Shown: positions 25,897 to 34,962 of the stretch, piece after piece
Numbering within the stretch: the first letter of the stretch is position 1
How the letters are laid out: every line of letters starts with the position of its first letter
From: Acidobacteriota bacterium
GTDB taxonomy: Bacteria; Acidobacteriota; Holophagae; Holophagales; Holophagaceae
Assembly (NCBI GenBank): GCA_016195985.1
Contig: JACPYP010000007.1
Coordinates: 248,001-312,000 of the forward strand
Direction of reading: 5' to 3'
Length of the DNA: 64,000 bases
Notes under the pieces: generated by a model
Seen by the model: the letters and a program-made list of their open reading frames with translations, nothing else
The model's database searches: none
Told to the model about the DNA's origin: nothing
Made by a program: the position numbers and the translations under genes

Positions 25897-26736
25897 ATGA
25901 ACCAGACCAAGACCCTGCTCATCATCGTGGCTATGACCGGCCTGCTGGTGTGGATCGGCGGGATGGTGGGGGGCCAATCAGGCATGGTGCTGGCTTTGGC
26001 CATCGGCTTGGTGATGAATGGCGTGAGCTACTTCTTCTCGGACAAGATTGTGCTGGCCAGCTACGGCGCCCAGCCCGTCACTCAGGCCCAGGCGCCTGAA
26101 CTGCACGCCATCGTGGCCAACCTGGCCCAGCGGGCGGGCTTGCCTACGCCCCGCATCGCCATCATCCCCGAGGACACGCCCAACGCCTTCGCCACGGGAC
26201 GGAACCCGGAGCGCGCGGTGGTGGCGGTCACCGAAGGGATCATGCGGGTGCTGAGCCGGCCCGAGCTGGAGGCCGTCATCGGCCACGAGCTGGGCCACGT
26301 GAAGCACCGCGACATCCTCATCGGCAGTCTGGCCGCGGTGCTGGCCCAGGCCATCATGTTCCTTTCCCGGATCGCCGGGTATTTCGGCGCGCGGGACGAA
26401 GAGGGCCGCTCCAATCCCATCGCCGGCATCGCCATCATGATCCTGGGGCCCATCGCCGCCTTCCTGCTGCAGATGGCCGTCAGCCGGTCCCGCGAGTACA
26501 TGGCCGACGCCTATAGCGCCCATCTCACCGGGCGGCCGGACATGCTGGCTTCGGCCCTGGAACGGCTGCACAACTACAATCAGCAGCTGCCCATGCGCGG
26601 CGCCGAGCCGGCCACGGCCCACATGATGATCGTGAATCCCCTCAGCGGCGGCGGTCTCATGGGCCTTTTTTCCACCCACCCTCCCATGGCCGCCAGGATT
26701 GAGCGCCTGCGGAACATGCCCGTCGAGGCCCGGTGA
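25897..26736 (+). CDS. htpX: HtpX-family membrane zinc metalloprotease
   Basis: A 279-residue M48 protease of the inner membrane, part of membrane-protein quality control. Two N-terminal helices (about 7-24 and 28-47) are followed by the zinc motif HELGH (130-134) in VIGHELGHVKHRD, two further helices, and the third zinc ligand Glu in SRSREYMADAYSA. The C-terminal FSTHPPMAARIERL motif is conserved in the family. GGAG lies upstream of the ATG. Its stop overlaps the GTG start of the kinase gene (GTGA), suggesting coupled expression. Confidence 0.93.
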   Translation: MNQTKTLLIIVAMTGLLVWIGGMVGGQSGMVLALAIGLVMNGVSYFFSDKIVLASYGAQPVTQAQAPELHAIVANLAQRAGLPTPRIAIIPEDTPNAFATGRNPERAVVAVTEGIMRVLSRPELEAVIGHELGHVKHRDILIGSLAAVLAQAIMFLSRIAGYFGARDEEGRSNPIAGIAIMILGPIAAFLLQMAVSRSREYMADAYSAHLTGRPDMLASALERLHNYNQQLPMRGAEPATAHMMIVNPLSGGGLMGLFSTHPPMAARIERLRNMPVEAR

Positions 26737-28937
26737 TCCCCGATCTGAATGCCAGCCCGGGATCTGCCGATAGAGGGTTCATGCGGGAGAGGCTCGGGAA
26801 ATTCGAGGTGGTGCGCCTTCTGGGCAAGGGCGCCATGGGCGAGGTGTACCTGGGCCGCGATCCCAAATTGGGCCGCGAGGTGGCCCTGAAGGTGATCAGC
26901 ACGGGCTCGGCCTTCGGCGAGGAGGCCAACGCGCGCTTCGAGCGGGAGGCCCGGGCCGCGGCCTTGTTGAACCATCCCCACATCGTCACGGTCTTCGAAT
27001 TCGGCGAGGATGAAGGCACCCACTACCTGGCCATGGAGTACATCCAGGGCGAGGAACTGGAGGCCATCATCCGCTCCCGCAAGGTGCCCAAGGCCGAGCT
27101 GCTGGAAGTGCTGGCCCAGGTCTGCGAAGGCCTGGCCTACGCCCACGAGCGGGGCGTGATCCACCGGGACATCAAGCCTGCCAACATCCTGGTGACGCGG
27201 CAGGGCAAGCGCGTTCGGGCCAAGCTCATGGATTTCGGCGTGGCGCAGCTGGGGCCCTCGGGCCTGACCCAGGCCGGCACCTGGATGGGGACCGTGAGCT
27301 ACATGGCGCCTGAGTACCTGGATTCCGGACAGGCCAATGCCAGCTCCGACATGTTCGCCCTGGGCGTGATCCTCTACGAAATCCTCACCGGGGGCCGCAA
27401 GCCCTTCCAGGGCGACAGCACTTCTGCGGTGCTGAACCGCATCCTGCTGCACCCCCATGCCCCCCTGGCGGCCGAGGATCTGCGTGACGTTCCGCGGCGG
27501 CTTCAGGCCGTGGTGGAACGCGCCCTGGCGAAGCGGCCCGAGGACCGCTTTCCCGATGCGGAGGCCCTGGGCGCAGCCATCCGCCAGGCCCTGGCGGAAC
27601 CGGCTGAATCCGTCCGCCCCATGCCCCTGGTCGTTCCGGCGCCGGTGGAGCGGGAAGCCACCGGCCAGCGCATCCGCGTGGGCAAGGGAGGCCAAGGCCA
27701 GTGCCTGAGCCTCAAGGTGGCCCTGCGACAGGCGCGGAACGGCTCGGAGATCATCCTGCTCCCGGGGACCTACCGGGAATCGGTCGTGGTAGACAAGGAC
27801 GTGGCCATCCTGGCCCTGGGCGAGCCGGGGGAGGTGGTCATCGAAGGCGGCGCGGCCTCCGCCCTGATCATCCAGACCCCTGCGGCGATCCTCCGCGGTC
27901 TCGTGCTCCAGTCCACAGGTCCGGCGCCGGCGCTGCGGATCCAAAGCGGAGCGCCCCTGATCGAGAATTGCGTGATCCGGGCCCAGGCCCGTTGCGCCGA
28001 GCTGGAAGGCGCGGGTTCCTCGCCGCTCTTCCGCAATTGCACCTTCCTGGCCGAAGGGGCCGGAGGCCTGCGCGTCGGCGTGGGCACCCAGGCCCGGATC
28101 GAAGGCGGGCACGTGCTCGTGTTTCCAGGCGTCGGCATCGCCGTGGAGCAGGGCGCCCAAATATCGATGCAGGGCGTGGCGGTGGGACCCGGCGAAGGGC
28201 TGGGCCTGAAGATCCACAGCCGGGCCCACGCCAACCTGGACGGGTGCTCGATTTCGGCCGCCTCGGGTTCAGTGGAGGTGGAGGGCGACGGCCGGGTGCA
28301 GCTTAGCCACTGCCGTCTCATGGAGAGCCGCTTCGCGGGCCTGGTGGCCCTGGAACACAGCCAGGCGGTGTTGGAATCCTGCGACATCGACCAGCATGTC
28401 TGTTCCGGAGTGCACGTCCTGTCGGGCGCCAACGCCTTCCTGAAGCAGTGCCGGATCAACGGCAATGCCGGTTTCGGCGTGTCGATCATGGACCGGGGCC
28501 TGGCCACCCTGGAGGGATGTCAAGTCCTGGGCAATGGGGGGACCGGCTTGTTGATCCACCACGGGGCCACCGTGCAGGCCCGCAACTGCTCTTTTTCCGA
28601 GGGCAAGTCTCTGGGGGTGGATTGCGCCGAAGGCGGCCAGGGCGTGCTGGAGGCCTGCGAGATTTCGGGCAACGGCAGCGCGGGCGTGCAGGTGGAGCCG
28701 GGCGGCAGTCTGCTGCTGGTCCGCTGCACCCTCAAGGAAGGCCGGGACACGGGGCTGCTGCTGCTGGAGGATTCCCGGGTGACCCTGGAGGAATGCGTGG
28801 TCCACCGCAACGCCAGGGGCGGCATCCTGCTGGCCAAGGAGGCGGCGGATCCGGTGCTTCGGGGCGGCAACCGCATCGAGGATGGCTTCCTCCGGGTGGA
28901 TGCCGGCGGCAATTTGGTGCGATTGGCGCCGCTCTAG
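26733..28937 (+). CDS. Ser/Thr protein kinase fused to a parallel beta-helix domain
   Basis: A 734-residue two-part protein. Residues about 24-295 are a complete Hanks-type kinase: glycine loop LGKGAMGEVYLG, Lys53, HRDIKPANIL with Asp146, DFG at 167-169 and MAPEY. After a short linker, residues about 320-725 form a right-handed parallel beta-helix of the pectate-lyase/NosD type, with roughly 22-residue turns such as NCVIRA, GCSISA, SCDIDQ and GCQVLGNGGTGLLI. There is no membrane helix or signal peptide, so the whole protein should be cytoplasmic. The GTG at 26733 overlaps the htpX stop; an ATG at 26781 is an alternative. The stop shares the palindrome CTAG with the convergent PilZ gene. Confidence 0.88.
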   Translation: MIPDLNASPGSADRGFMRERLGKFEVVRLLGKGAMGEVYLGRDPKLGREVALKVISTGSAFGEEANARFEREARAAALLNHPHIVTVFEFGEDEGTHYLAMEYIQGEELEAIIRSRKVPKAELLEVLAQVCEGLAYAHERGVIHRDIKPANILVTRQGKRVRAKLMDFGVAQLGPSGLTQAGTWMGTVSYMAPEYLDSGQANASSDMFALGVILYEILTGGRKPFQGDSTSAVLNRILLHPHAPLAAEDLRDVPRRLQAVVERALAKRPEDRFPDAEALGAAIRQALAEPAESVRPMPLVVPAPVEREATGQRIRVGKGGQGQCLSLKVALRQARNGSEIILLPGTYRESVVVDKDVAILALGEPGEVVIEGGAASALIIQTPAAILRGLVLQSTGPAPALRIQSGAPLIENCVIRAQARCAELEGAGSSPLFRNCTFLAEGAGGLRVGVGTQARIEGGHVLVFPGVGIAVEQGAQISMQGVAVGPGEGLGLKIHSRAHANLDGCSISAASGSVEVEGDGRVQLSHCRLMESRFAGLVALEHSQAVLESCDIDQHVCSGVHVLSGANAFLKQCRINGNAGFGVSIMDRGLATLEGCQVLGNGGTGLLIHHGATVQARNCSFSEGKSLGVDCAEGGQGVLEACEISGNGSAGVQVEPGGSLLLVRCTLKEGRDTGLLLLEDSRVTLEECVVHRNARGGILLAKEAADPVLRGGNRIEDGFLRVDAGGNLVRLAPL

Positions 28938-30193
28938 GCGTTGTATTCCAACCCGGCCAGCTCGTCGAGAATGGGCAGCCAGGCGGTGTTGGCGGCGTCG
29001 GGCCAGGGCACCGGGCGGATGAGCGGATCTTCCGTGGGCGGCAGGGGCTCCTCCCGGACCAGCAGCGCGGCGGTCAGTTCCCGGGTTTCGCCCAGGTCCT
29101 TCTGGAGGGACTGGATGGCGGAGATGGCGCGGTCCTTGGCGGGGCCGGATTCCAGCACGAGCAGGGGGCAGGCGGCGCTTCGCTCGGCCCGGACTTCGGC
29201 CAGGGCGCGGTCTAGGGTGTCCACGGCTTCCATCCTGAGGAACCCCGCCGAACTGAATGCCTGTTGGATCTGTTCCCGGCCTGCACCCGGCTCCATGGCC
29301 AGGATGATGCGGGTGCAGCGGCGTCCCAGGCGATGGAGGGCATCCGGGGTCTGGGTTCCGGCAGGGGAGATCCGCGCGGCAGGTCCCTTGTTTTCCCGGG
29401 AGCCCCTGGAACCCGCATCCCGCCTGATCTCGCCGGAAGACACCGTCGCCGCCCGCTGCATGTTTTCCCGGATGGCCAGAACATCCAGGATCTCCTTGAA
29501 CTCGGATTCCCGGAGTTCTCCGAACTGCACGCCGATGATGAATTCCCCATCGCGCTCGCAGGCGTTGGCCAGGGTGCCGCGGGCGTCGAAGACGGGCAGG
29601 TTGGGCAAGTCGCGGATCTTGAGCATGGGGAGCGCCTTGCCGCGCTCGAAAAAGCCCAGGCCGGGCGTGATGCGCATGTGATCATCCAGCCGCATGACCC
29701 GGTCCACCCGGAAGGCGAGGCCGCCGACCGAGAGGTTGACCAGGGGGCCGGAGAGGCCGTGCCCGGGAACGCCGCCGTCCTGGGCGATCACGTAGGCCTT
29801 TTCGCGGGGCCGGAAAGGATAGCGCTTGGCCACCCGCCGGTCGGAAGGCTGCAAGCGGATGGGGATGCTGAAACGGTAGAGCAGATAATCTTCCCTGCCC
29901 TGGAACACCGTGGGGGCCTCGAAGCGCAGTTCCATCAGTGAGAACAGCATCTCGAAGGCGGCGCCCACGGCCAATTCGTGGGGCAGGGGGCGGATGAGCT
30001 TGAGGTGGATCAGGCCTTTGCCCTCGTCCACCCGCAGCACCCGCGCCGTGTAGGGAAGGGTATGGGTGCCCTCCACCTTGATGGGGAATTCCACTTCATG
30101 GGTCCGGAGATCCTGCATGGCCTGACGGATGAGGACAGGATCCTCTACCGGCGTGGCACGCCCGGACCCTCCGCTGGCCTTCACCTGGTTCAT
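28934..30193 (-). CDS. PilZ-domain protein with a degenerate receiver-like tail
   Basis: A 419-residue cytoplasmic protein. Residues about 90-260 contain a YcgR-type arrangement: an N-terminal beta domain followed by PilZ with RRVAKR (the RxxxR cyclic-di-GMP arm) and NLSVGG (the [D/N]xSxxG motif), so nucleotide binding is plausible. Residues about 290-419 look like a response-regulator fold (CTRIILAMEPGAGREQIQQA, CPLLVLESGP) but the phospho-acceptor Asp and the conserved Lys are not evident. The ATG at 30193 is preferred over 30211. It follows ychF by 50 bases on the same strand. Confidence 0.75.
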   Translation of the reverse strand: MNQVKASGGSGRATPVEDPVLIRQAMQDLRTHEVEFPIKVEGTHTLPYTARVLRVDEGKGLIHLKLIRPLPHELAVGAAFEMLFSLMELRFEAPTVFQGREDYLLYRFSIPIRLQPSDRRVAKRYPFRPREKAYVIAQDGGVPGHGLSGPLVNLSVGGLAFRVDRVMRLDDHMRITPGLGFFERGKALPMLKIRDLPNLPVFDARGTLANACERDGEFIIGVQFGELRESEFKEILDVLAIRENMQRAATVSSGEIRRDAGSRGSRENKGPAARISPAGTQTPDALHRLGRRCTRIILAMEPGAGREQIQQAFSSAGFLRMEAVDTLDRALAEVRAERSAACPLLVLESGPAKDRAISAIQSLQKDLGETRELTAALLVREEPLPPTEDPLIRPVPWPDAANTAWLPILDELAGLEYNA

Positions 30194-30243
30194 CGCCCCG
30201 CCTGTGACCATGGCATCGGGAGGAGGGGCATCAGGAATGAATC

Positions 30244-31344
30244 CTAGACATTGAACAGGAAGTTCATGAGATCGCCGTCCTTCACGACGTATTCCTTGCC
30301 TTCGGTGCGCATTTTCCCAGCATCCTTCGCGCCCTGCTCGCCCTTGCAGGCGAGGAAATCCTCATAGGCGATGACCTGCGCCCGGATGAAGCCCTTCTCG
30401 AAGTCGGTATGGATGACGCCGGCGGCCTGGGGGGCTGTGTCGCCTTTGTGGATGGTCCAGGCCCGGACCTCCTTCACGCCAGCGGTGAAGTAGGTCTGGA
30501 GGCCCAGGAGGTCGTAGCTGGCGTGGATGAGCACGTTCAGGCCAGGTTCGGCCAGCCCGGCCTCCTCCAGGAAGAGCGGGCGATCCTCCTCAGGCAGATC
30601 CTGGATCTCAGCCTCGAGTTTGGAGCAGATGGGGATGCAGGGCGCATCGCGTTCGGCGGCCAAGGCCTGGAGCTTGACGTAATGCGGGTTGCCCTCGGGA
30701 TTCCGGATGTCGTCCTCGCCGATGTTGCCCACGAAGAGGGTGGGCTTGAGGGTGAGCAGGCCGTAAGACTTGACCAGGGCCTTGTCCTCCGCGGACAGTC
30801 CTGCCGTGCGGGCCCACTTCCCGTCGTTCAGGACGGCGAAGAGCCGCTCCAGGACGGCCACCATGGCGATGGATTCCTTGTTGCCCGTTTTGGCCACCTT
30901 CCGGTGGCGCTCCAGGCCCTTCTCGATGGCATCGAGATCCTTGATGACCAGCTCCGTCTCGATGATGCTCAGGTCGCGCTCAGGATTCACGCCGCCTTCC
31001 ACGTGGGTGACGTTGCTGTCCTCGAAGCAGCGCACCACCTGCACGATGGCATCCGTCTCCCGGATGTGGCCCAGAAAGGCGTTGCCCAGGCCCTCGCCCT
31101 TGCTGGCGCCCCGGACCAGGCCCGCGATGTCCACGAATTCCTGGGCCGCGGGCAGGATCCGCTGGGGCTTGACGATGTCGGCGAGGAACTGGAGCCGGGG
31201 ATCCGGGACATCCACCACCCCCGTGTTGGGCTCGATGGTGCAGAAGGGGTAGTTGGCCGAAGCCGCGCCCGCCCGGGTGAGGGCGTTGAAAAGGGTGGAT
31301 TTCCCCACGTTGGGCAAGCCCACGATGCCACAAGCGACCGCCAT
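30244..31344 (-). CDS. ychF: Redox-regulated ATPase YchF (Obg-like)
   Basis: A 366-residue P-loop ATPase of the universally conserved YchF/OLA1 family. The G1 motif is GLPNVGKST, the G3 region [18 protein letters not shown], and the nucleotide-specificity motif is of the NxxE type (NIGEDD), which favours ATP over GTP. The C-terminal TGS domain includes [16 protein letters not shown] and the [15 protein letters not shown] ending. GGAGGA lies four bases before the ATG at 31344. It is divergent from the carrier-domain genes. Confidence 0.96.
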   Translation of the reverse strand: MAVACGIVGLPNVGKSTLFNALTRAGAASANYPFCTIEPNTGVVDVPDPRLQFLADIVKPQRILPAAQEFVDIAGLVRGASKGEGLGNAFLGHIRETDAIVQVVRCFEDSNVTHVEGGVNPERDLSIIETELVIKDLDAIEKGLERHRKVAKTGNKESIAMVAVLERLFAVLNDGKWARTAGLSAEDKALVKSYGLLTLKPTLFVGNIGEDDIRNPEGNPHYVKLQALAAERDAPCIPICSKLEAEIQDLPEEDRPLFLEEAGLAEPGLNVLIHASYDLLGLQTYFTAGVKEVRAWTIHKGDTAPQAAGVIHTDFEKGFIRAQVIAYEDFLACKGEQGAKDAGKMRTEGKEYVVKDGDLMNFLFNV

Positions 31345-31474
31345 TCCATCCTCCAAGCCTTCCAGTATCCCAGAGACGAGATGTGACGAAAAGAACTGCT
31401 TCCGGGGCTTGCGCGAGACCGTGCGGCGCCATACTCTCCCCGCCAAGGTCACGGTTGGACTGAGGGGAGGCAGC

Positions 31475-31711
31475 ATGATTGTGCGGGCGGAATGGCCGGG
31501 TTATGTGGTGGACGTTCTCGTCCGCCCCGGCCAGGAAGTGGAAGAGGATGAGCCCCTGATGATTCTCGAGGGCACGGATTCCTCCCGCACCTCGTTCTAC
31601 ATCAATGCCCCTGAAGGCGGCAAAATCCGGGAGATTCTCCTGGAAGAAGGGGATTTCGCCTACGAGGACGACGATCTGGTGGTCATCGGCGATTCCGACC
31701 GGGAGGATTGA
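31475..31711 (+). CDS. Biotinyl/lipoyl-like domain protein lacking the modified lysine
   Basis: A 78-residue single biotinyl/lipoyl-fold domain ([20 protein letters not shown] then [18 protein letters not shown]). In true carriers the central hairpin reads ESMKM or ETDKA; here it reads [10 protein letters not shown] with no lysine, so it cannot be biotinylated or lipoylated at the standard site. It precedes an intact biotin carrier gene by 155 bases. The ATG at 31475 follows GGGGAGGCAGC. It may be a structural or regulatory relative of the carrier; the function is unknown. Confidence 0.72.
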   Translation: MIVRAEWPGYVVDVLVRPGQEVEEDEPLMILEGTDSSRTSFYINAPEGGKIREILLEEGDFAYEDDDLVVIGDSDRED

Positions 31712-31865
31712 TGCCGGTCCCGGGGGACCGCCTGCTCGCTTTGCGCGCGATGTCCCCCCGGAGCCCCGCTCCTGGCTCCGGTTGAACCCGGGCCAGAAGC
31801 CAGGCCGCTTGAAGGGCGTGGTGGCTGGATACACTGAAGCCAACAATCTCAACAAGGAGCGGCAG

Positions 31866-32078
31866 ATGGTCGTGGTGCGTGCCGAGATGGCCGGGAAGGT
31901 TCTGGAAGTCTGCGTGGCTGAAGGCGAGGCCGTGGGCGAGGACCAGGATCTGGTCATCATCGAATCCATGAAGATGCAGATCCCGGTGGGGAGCCCCGAA
32001 GAAGGCACGGTCAAGAAGGTGTTCGTGGCGGCCGAGCAGTTCCTCAACGAAGGGGATCCCATCGTCGAGCTGGGCTGA
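31866..32078 (+). CDS. Stand-alone biotin carboxyl carrier protein (YngHB-like)
   Basis: A 70-residue biotinyl domain with the biotinylation motif ESMKMQIP, modified residue Lys36. The length and sequence resemble Bacillus YngHB, the free-standing carrier of an acyl-CoA carboxylase encoded with leucine-degradation-type genes. AAGGAG lies six bases before the ATG. Its stop overlaps the ATG of the enoyl-CoA hydratase gene (TGATG), which supports a shared acyl-CoA pathway. The matching carboxylase and carboxyltransferase subunits are not in the window. Confidence 0.88.
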   Translation: MVVVRAEMAGKVLEVCVAEGEAVGEDQDLVIIESMKMQIPVGSPEEGTVKKVFVAAEQFLNEGDPIVELG

Positions 32079-32863
32079 TGGAGATCCGCCTGGAACCCCT
32101 GGAAGGGGCGGACGCGGGGATCGTCCTGCTGGGCCTGGATCGTCCCGCCGCCAAGAACGCTTTGGGACGCCAGCTCCTCCGGGAGTTCCGCGGAGCTGTG
32201 CAAGCCCTGGGCGCGGATCAGGCGGCGCGCGTGGTCGTCGTCCACAGCCTGGTGCCGGGCGTGTTCTGCGCTGGGGCCGACCTGAAGGAACGGGAGGGCA
32301 TGTCCCAGGAGGAGGCGACTGGTTTCGTGAAGGGGCTTCGCGCCGCGTTCACGGAGCTGGCCGAGCTGCCCATGCCCGTGCTGGCCGCCCTGGAGGGCGC
32401 AGCCTTTGGCGGCGGCCTGGAGCTGGCCCTGGCCGCGGACCTGCGGGTGGCCGGAAGTGAAACCCGGCTGGGCCTGGTGGAAACGTCTCTGGCCATCATT
32501 CCCGGCGCCGGGGGAACCCAGCGCCTGCCTCGCCTCATCGGGGCTTCGCGGGCCAAGGAACTGATCTTCACCGCCCGCCGGCTGGGCGCCGAGGAGGCGA
32601 ACCGCCTTGGCGTGGTGGACCGGGTGGTTCCCGCCGGACAGGCCTTGGAATCGGCCTTGGCTCTGGCCCGGGAGATCCTGCCCAACGGCCCCATCGCCGT
32701 GCGGATGGCGAAACGCGCCATCCAGGAAGGCCTGGCGCTGGACATGGCTGCGGGCCTGGCGCTGGAGGAAGCCTGTTACGCGGAGATCCTCCCTACCACG
32801 GACCGGCTGGAGGGCTTGGCAGCGTTTCGAGAAAAACGCAAACCGCGGTACAAAGGCCAGTGA
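32078..32863 (+). CDS. Enoyl-CoA hydratase, methylglutaconyl-CoA hydratase-like
   Basis: A 261-residue crotonase-fold enzyme. The oxyanion-hole and acid/base segments are intact: FCAGADLKER, AAFGGGLELALAADLR with Glu115, and ETSLAIIPGAGGTQRLPRLIG with Glu135. The last segment is characteristic of AUH/LiuC-type methylglutaconyl-CoA hydratases of leucine breakdown, which fits its coupling to a biotin carrier; a general short-chain enoyl-CoA hydratase cannot be excluded. Start and stop each overlap the neighbouring gene (TGATG at both ends). Confidence 0.88.
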   Translation: MEIRLEPLEGADAGIVLLGLDRPAAKNALGRQLLREFRGAVQALGADQAARVVVVHSLVPGVFCAGADLKEREGMSQEEATGFVKGLRAAFTELAELPMPVLAALEGAAFGGGLELALAADLRVAGSETRLGLVETSLAIIPGAGGTQRLPRLIGASRAKELIFTARRLGAEEANRLGVVDRVVPAGQALESALALAREILPNGPIAVRMAKRAIQEGLALDMAAGLALEEACYAEILPTTDRLEGLAAFREKRKPRYKGQ

Positions 32864-33798
32864 TGAGTCATTCCCACGGCACCACCACCGGGCGCTTGGC
32901 CCTCAGTTCGGCGATCTTCGGGCTGAATTTCCTGGTTCAGGGCCTGGGTGGGCTGTGGACGGGTTCGTTGGGCCTGGTTTCAGACAGCCTGGAGAACTTG
33001 AACGACGCGGCCGTGAACCTGCTGGCCCTGGGCAGCATCCGGCTGGCGAACCGCCGCGAACCATGCGACCGCTGGACCTACGGATGGCACCGCATCGAGA
33101 TTTTCAACACGCTCCTGGGGGCCTTCCTGCTGGTGGCGCTGGCGGGCGCCGTGCTGTTCGAGGCCTGGAACCGCGTGCGCCATCCCCGTCCCATCCTGCT
33201 GGGCTGGGCCATCGGGTTTTCCGTTCTGGGCCTGCTGCTGAACCTGGCGGCCACCTTCGTGCTGGTGCCCGCCGAAGGCTCGGGGCAGGAGCGCGACCTC
33301 AACCTTCGCAGCGCCTACCTCCACGCCCTGGGTGACAGCCTGGCCAATGTGGCGGTCGTGTTGGGCATGGTGATCATCCGTTTCACGGGCTGGCGCTGGG
33401 TGGATCCCCTGCTGGCCGCGGGCATCGCGGCGGTGATCCTCCGCGGGGCCTACCTTCTGCTGAAGGACGCGGTGGGCATCCTCATGCACCGGGCGGCCTT
33501 CGACCAGGAGGAAGCCAAGGCGGCTCTGCTCCGGCTGCCGGGAATCCGGGGCGTGGAGGATCTTCGTTCCTGGCGCCTTTGCAGCCATCTGACCGTATGC
33601 TCGGCCCATATCATCGTGGAGGCCGAGCGCCTGGAGGACACCGAAGCGCATCAGCACCGCATCGAGCACGTGCTGGCGGATCATTTCGGCGTCCGCCACC
33701 TCACCCTGCATTTCGAGACCCTCGCCATGGCGGAAAGACACCAGCACCGCTTCGTGCACGAGCATGAGGCCGAAGGCCACGACCACCATCACGAGTGA
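32863..33798 (+). CDS. Cation diffusion facilitator (CDF) family metal transporter
   Basis: A 311-residue CDF exporter with six membrane helices and a C-terminal cytoplasmic domain. The metal site in TM5 is His154-Asp158 (YLHALGDSLAN); the paired TM2 site reads Glu44-Asp48 (DSLENLND), where zinc exporters of the ZitB/CzcD group have His-Asp and YiiP has Asp-Asp. Short histidine-rich ends (MSHSHG and a C-terminal EHEAEGHDHHHE) probably bind metal. It overlaps the hydratase stop by one base but is functionally unrelated. A strong terminator follows. Confidence 0.87.
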   Translation: MSHSHGTTTGRLALSSAIFGLNFLVQGLGGLWTGSLGLVSDSLENLNDAAVNLLALGSIRLANRREPCDRWTYGWHRIEIFNTLLGAFLLVALAGAVLFEAWNRVRHPRPILLGWAIGFSVLGLLLNLAATFVLVPAEGSGQERDLNLRSAYLHALGDSLANVAVVLGMVIIRFTGWRWVDPLLAAGIAAVILRGAYLLLKDAVGILMHRAAFDQEEAKAALLRLPGIRGVEDLRSWRLCSHLTVCSAHIIVEAERLEDTEAHQHRIEHVLADHFGVRHLTLHFETLAMAERHQHRFVHEHEAEGHDHHHE

Positions 33799-33847
33799 GG
33801 GTTCGGTCTCCCGTCTTCAGGAACGCGGGCGGTGCCCGCGCCTTAAC

Positions 33848-33879
33848 AAAAGGATGCGGCCCGGAGGCCGCATCCTTTT
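33848..33879. terminator. Strong bidirectional hairpin terminator
   Basis: A perfect 14-base-pair stem (33848-33861 with 33866-33879) with loop CGGA. It begins AAAA and ends TTTT, so each strand has a short T tail. It lies between the convergent CDF transporter and SPFH genes. Confidence 0.85.
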
Positions 33880-33882
33880 CCA

Positions 33883-33916
33883 CTGAAGACTGAAGACTGG
33901 AACCTGAAGACTGAAG
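33883..33916. repeat. Short direct repeats of CTGAAG
   Basis: Four copies of CTGAAG lie at 33883, 33890, 33904 and 33911, in two pairs with a 7-base period, next to the terminator and just before the stop codon of the SPFH gene. A related CTTCAG in opposite orientation lies near 33820, so the block may be the remnant of a dispersed palindrome. Confidence 0.5.
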
Positions 33917-33921
33917 GCCCC

Positions 33922-34962
33922 TCAGCCCATGCCGTGCTTCTTCATGATGGCGCTGCGCTGGGTGTCGTACTCGGCCTGGTTGATGAGCTGGCTGTCGAAG
34001 AGATCCTTCAGCTCGGTCAGCTCCTCCTTCAGCGACTTGACGGGGGCCGCGGCGGAAGGGGCGCTGCCGGCAGGAAAGGTCTGCTGACCCATCTGCTGCT
34101 GAGCTCCGGCCATCTGCTGGCCCATCATGTTGCCCATGCCGAAACCCACGCCCATGCCCATGCCCAGGCCGGCGACGCCACCCTGATTCTGGGCGGCCAG
34201 GGGAATGCTGTCGGCCACCTGCATCTGCGTGTAGGCGCCCATGACGGGGGCCATCATGCCCACGCCCGTGCGCTTGTCCATCATGGCTTCCACTTCTTCG
34301 GGGAGGCTGATGTTCTCCACGAAGAATTTCGACAGTTCCAGGCCCATGGTCTTGAATTCTTCGGACAGCTTCTGCCTCACCAGGTCCGACAGCTCGTCGT
34401 ACTTGGAGGCCAAGTCCAGGGCCGGCACCTTGGACTCGCCCAGCACATCGGTGAAGCGGCTCATGATGGTCTTGCGCAGCTGCTCGCTGATGTCGGGCAC
34501 CGTGTAGACGCCGTTGGTGCCCACCAGTTGGCGGAGGAAGGTGGCGCTGTCCACGACTTTGATGGAGTAGATGCCGAAGGCTCGGATGCGCAGCATGCCG
34601 AAATCGGCGTCGCGCATCATGATGGGGTTCGAGGTGCCCCACTTGAGGTCGTTGTAGAGCTTGGTGGAGATGAAATAGACATCGCTCTTGAAGGGGCTTT
34701 CGAAGCCGTACTTCCAGCCCTTGAGCGTGGCGAGGATGGGCAGGTTCTGGGTGGTCAGCCGGTGGGTGCCGGGCTTGAACACGTCCGCCATCTGGCCTTC
34801 GTTGACGAAGACCGCCTCCTGGCTTTCCCGCACGACGAGCTGGCCGCCGTTCTGGATTTCCTGGCCCCGCATGGGGAAACGCCAGGCCAGGGTGTCGTTG
34901 GAGTCATCCAGCCACTCGAGGATGTCGAGGAATTGGGCTTTGCCCCAGTCCATCAGACCCAT
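33922..34962 (-). CDS. SPFH-domain protein with C-terminal SHOCT-like segment (YdjI-like)
   Basis: A 346-residue cytoplasmic protein. Residues about 35-240 are an SPFH/band-7-like domain (LVVRESQEAVFVNEGQMADV, GTHRLTTQNLPIL, FGIYSIKVVD). A Gly/Met/Gln-rich linker (GMGMGVGFGMGNMMGQQ) follows, and the last 35 residues (LTELKDLFDSQLINQAEYDT) are a SHOCT-type short helical domain. The same order occurs in Bacillus YdjI, associated with membrane stress or phage-shock-type responses. AAGGAG lies eight bases before the ATG at 34962. No pspA gene is adjacent. Confidence 0.82.
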   Translation of the reverse strand: MGLMDWGKAQFLDILEWLDDSNDTLAWRFPMRGQEIQNGGQLVVRESQEAVFVNEGQMADVFKPGTHRLTTQNLPILATLKGWKYGFESPFKSDVYFISTKLYNDLKWGTSNPIMMRDADFGMLRIRAFGIYSIKVVDSATFLRQLVGTNGVYTVPDISEQLRKTIMSRFTDVLGESKVPALDLASKYDELSDLVRQKLSEEFKTMGLELSKFFVENISLPEEVEAMMDKRTGVGMMAPVMGAYTQMQVADSIPLAAQNQGGVAGLGMGMGVGFGMGNMMGQQMAGAQQQMGQQTFPAGSAPSAAAPVKSLKEELTELKDLFDSQLINQAEYDTQRSAIMKKHGMG

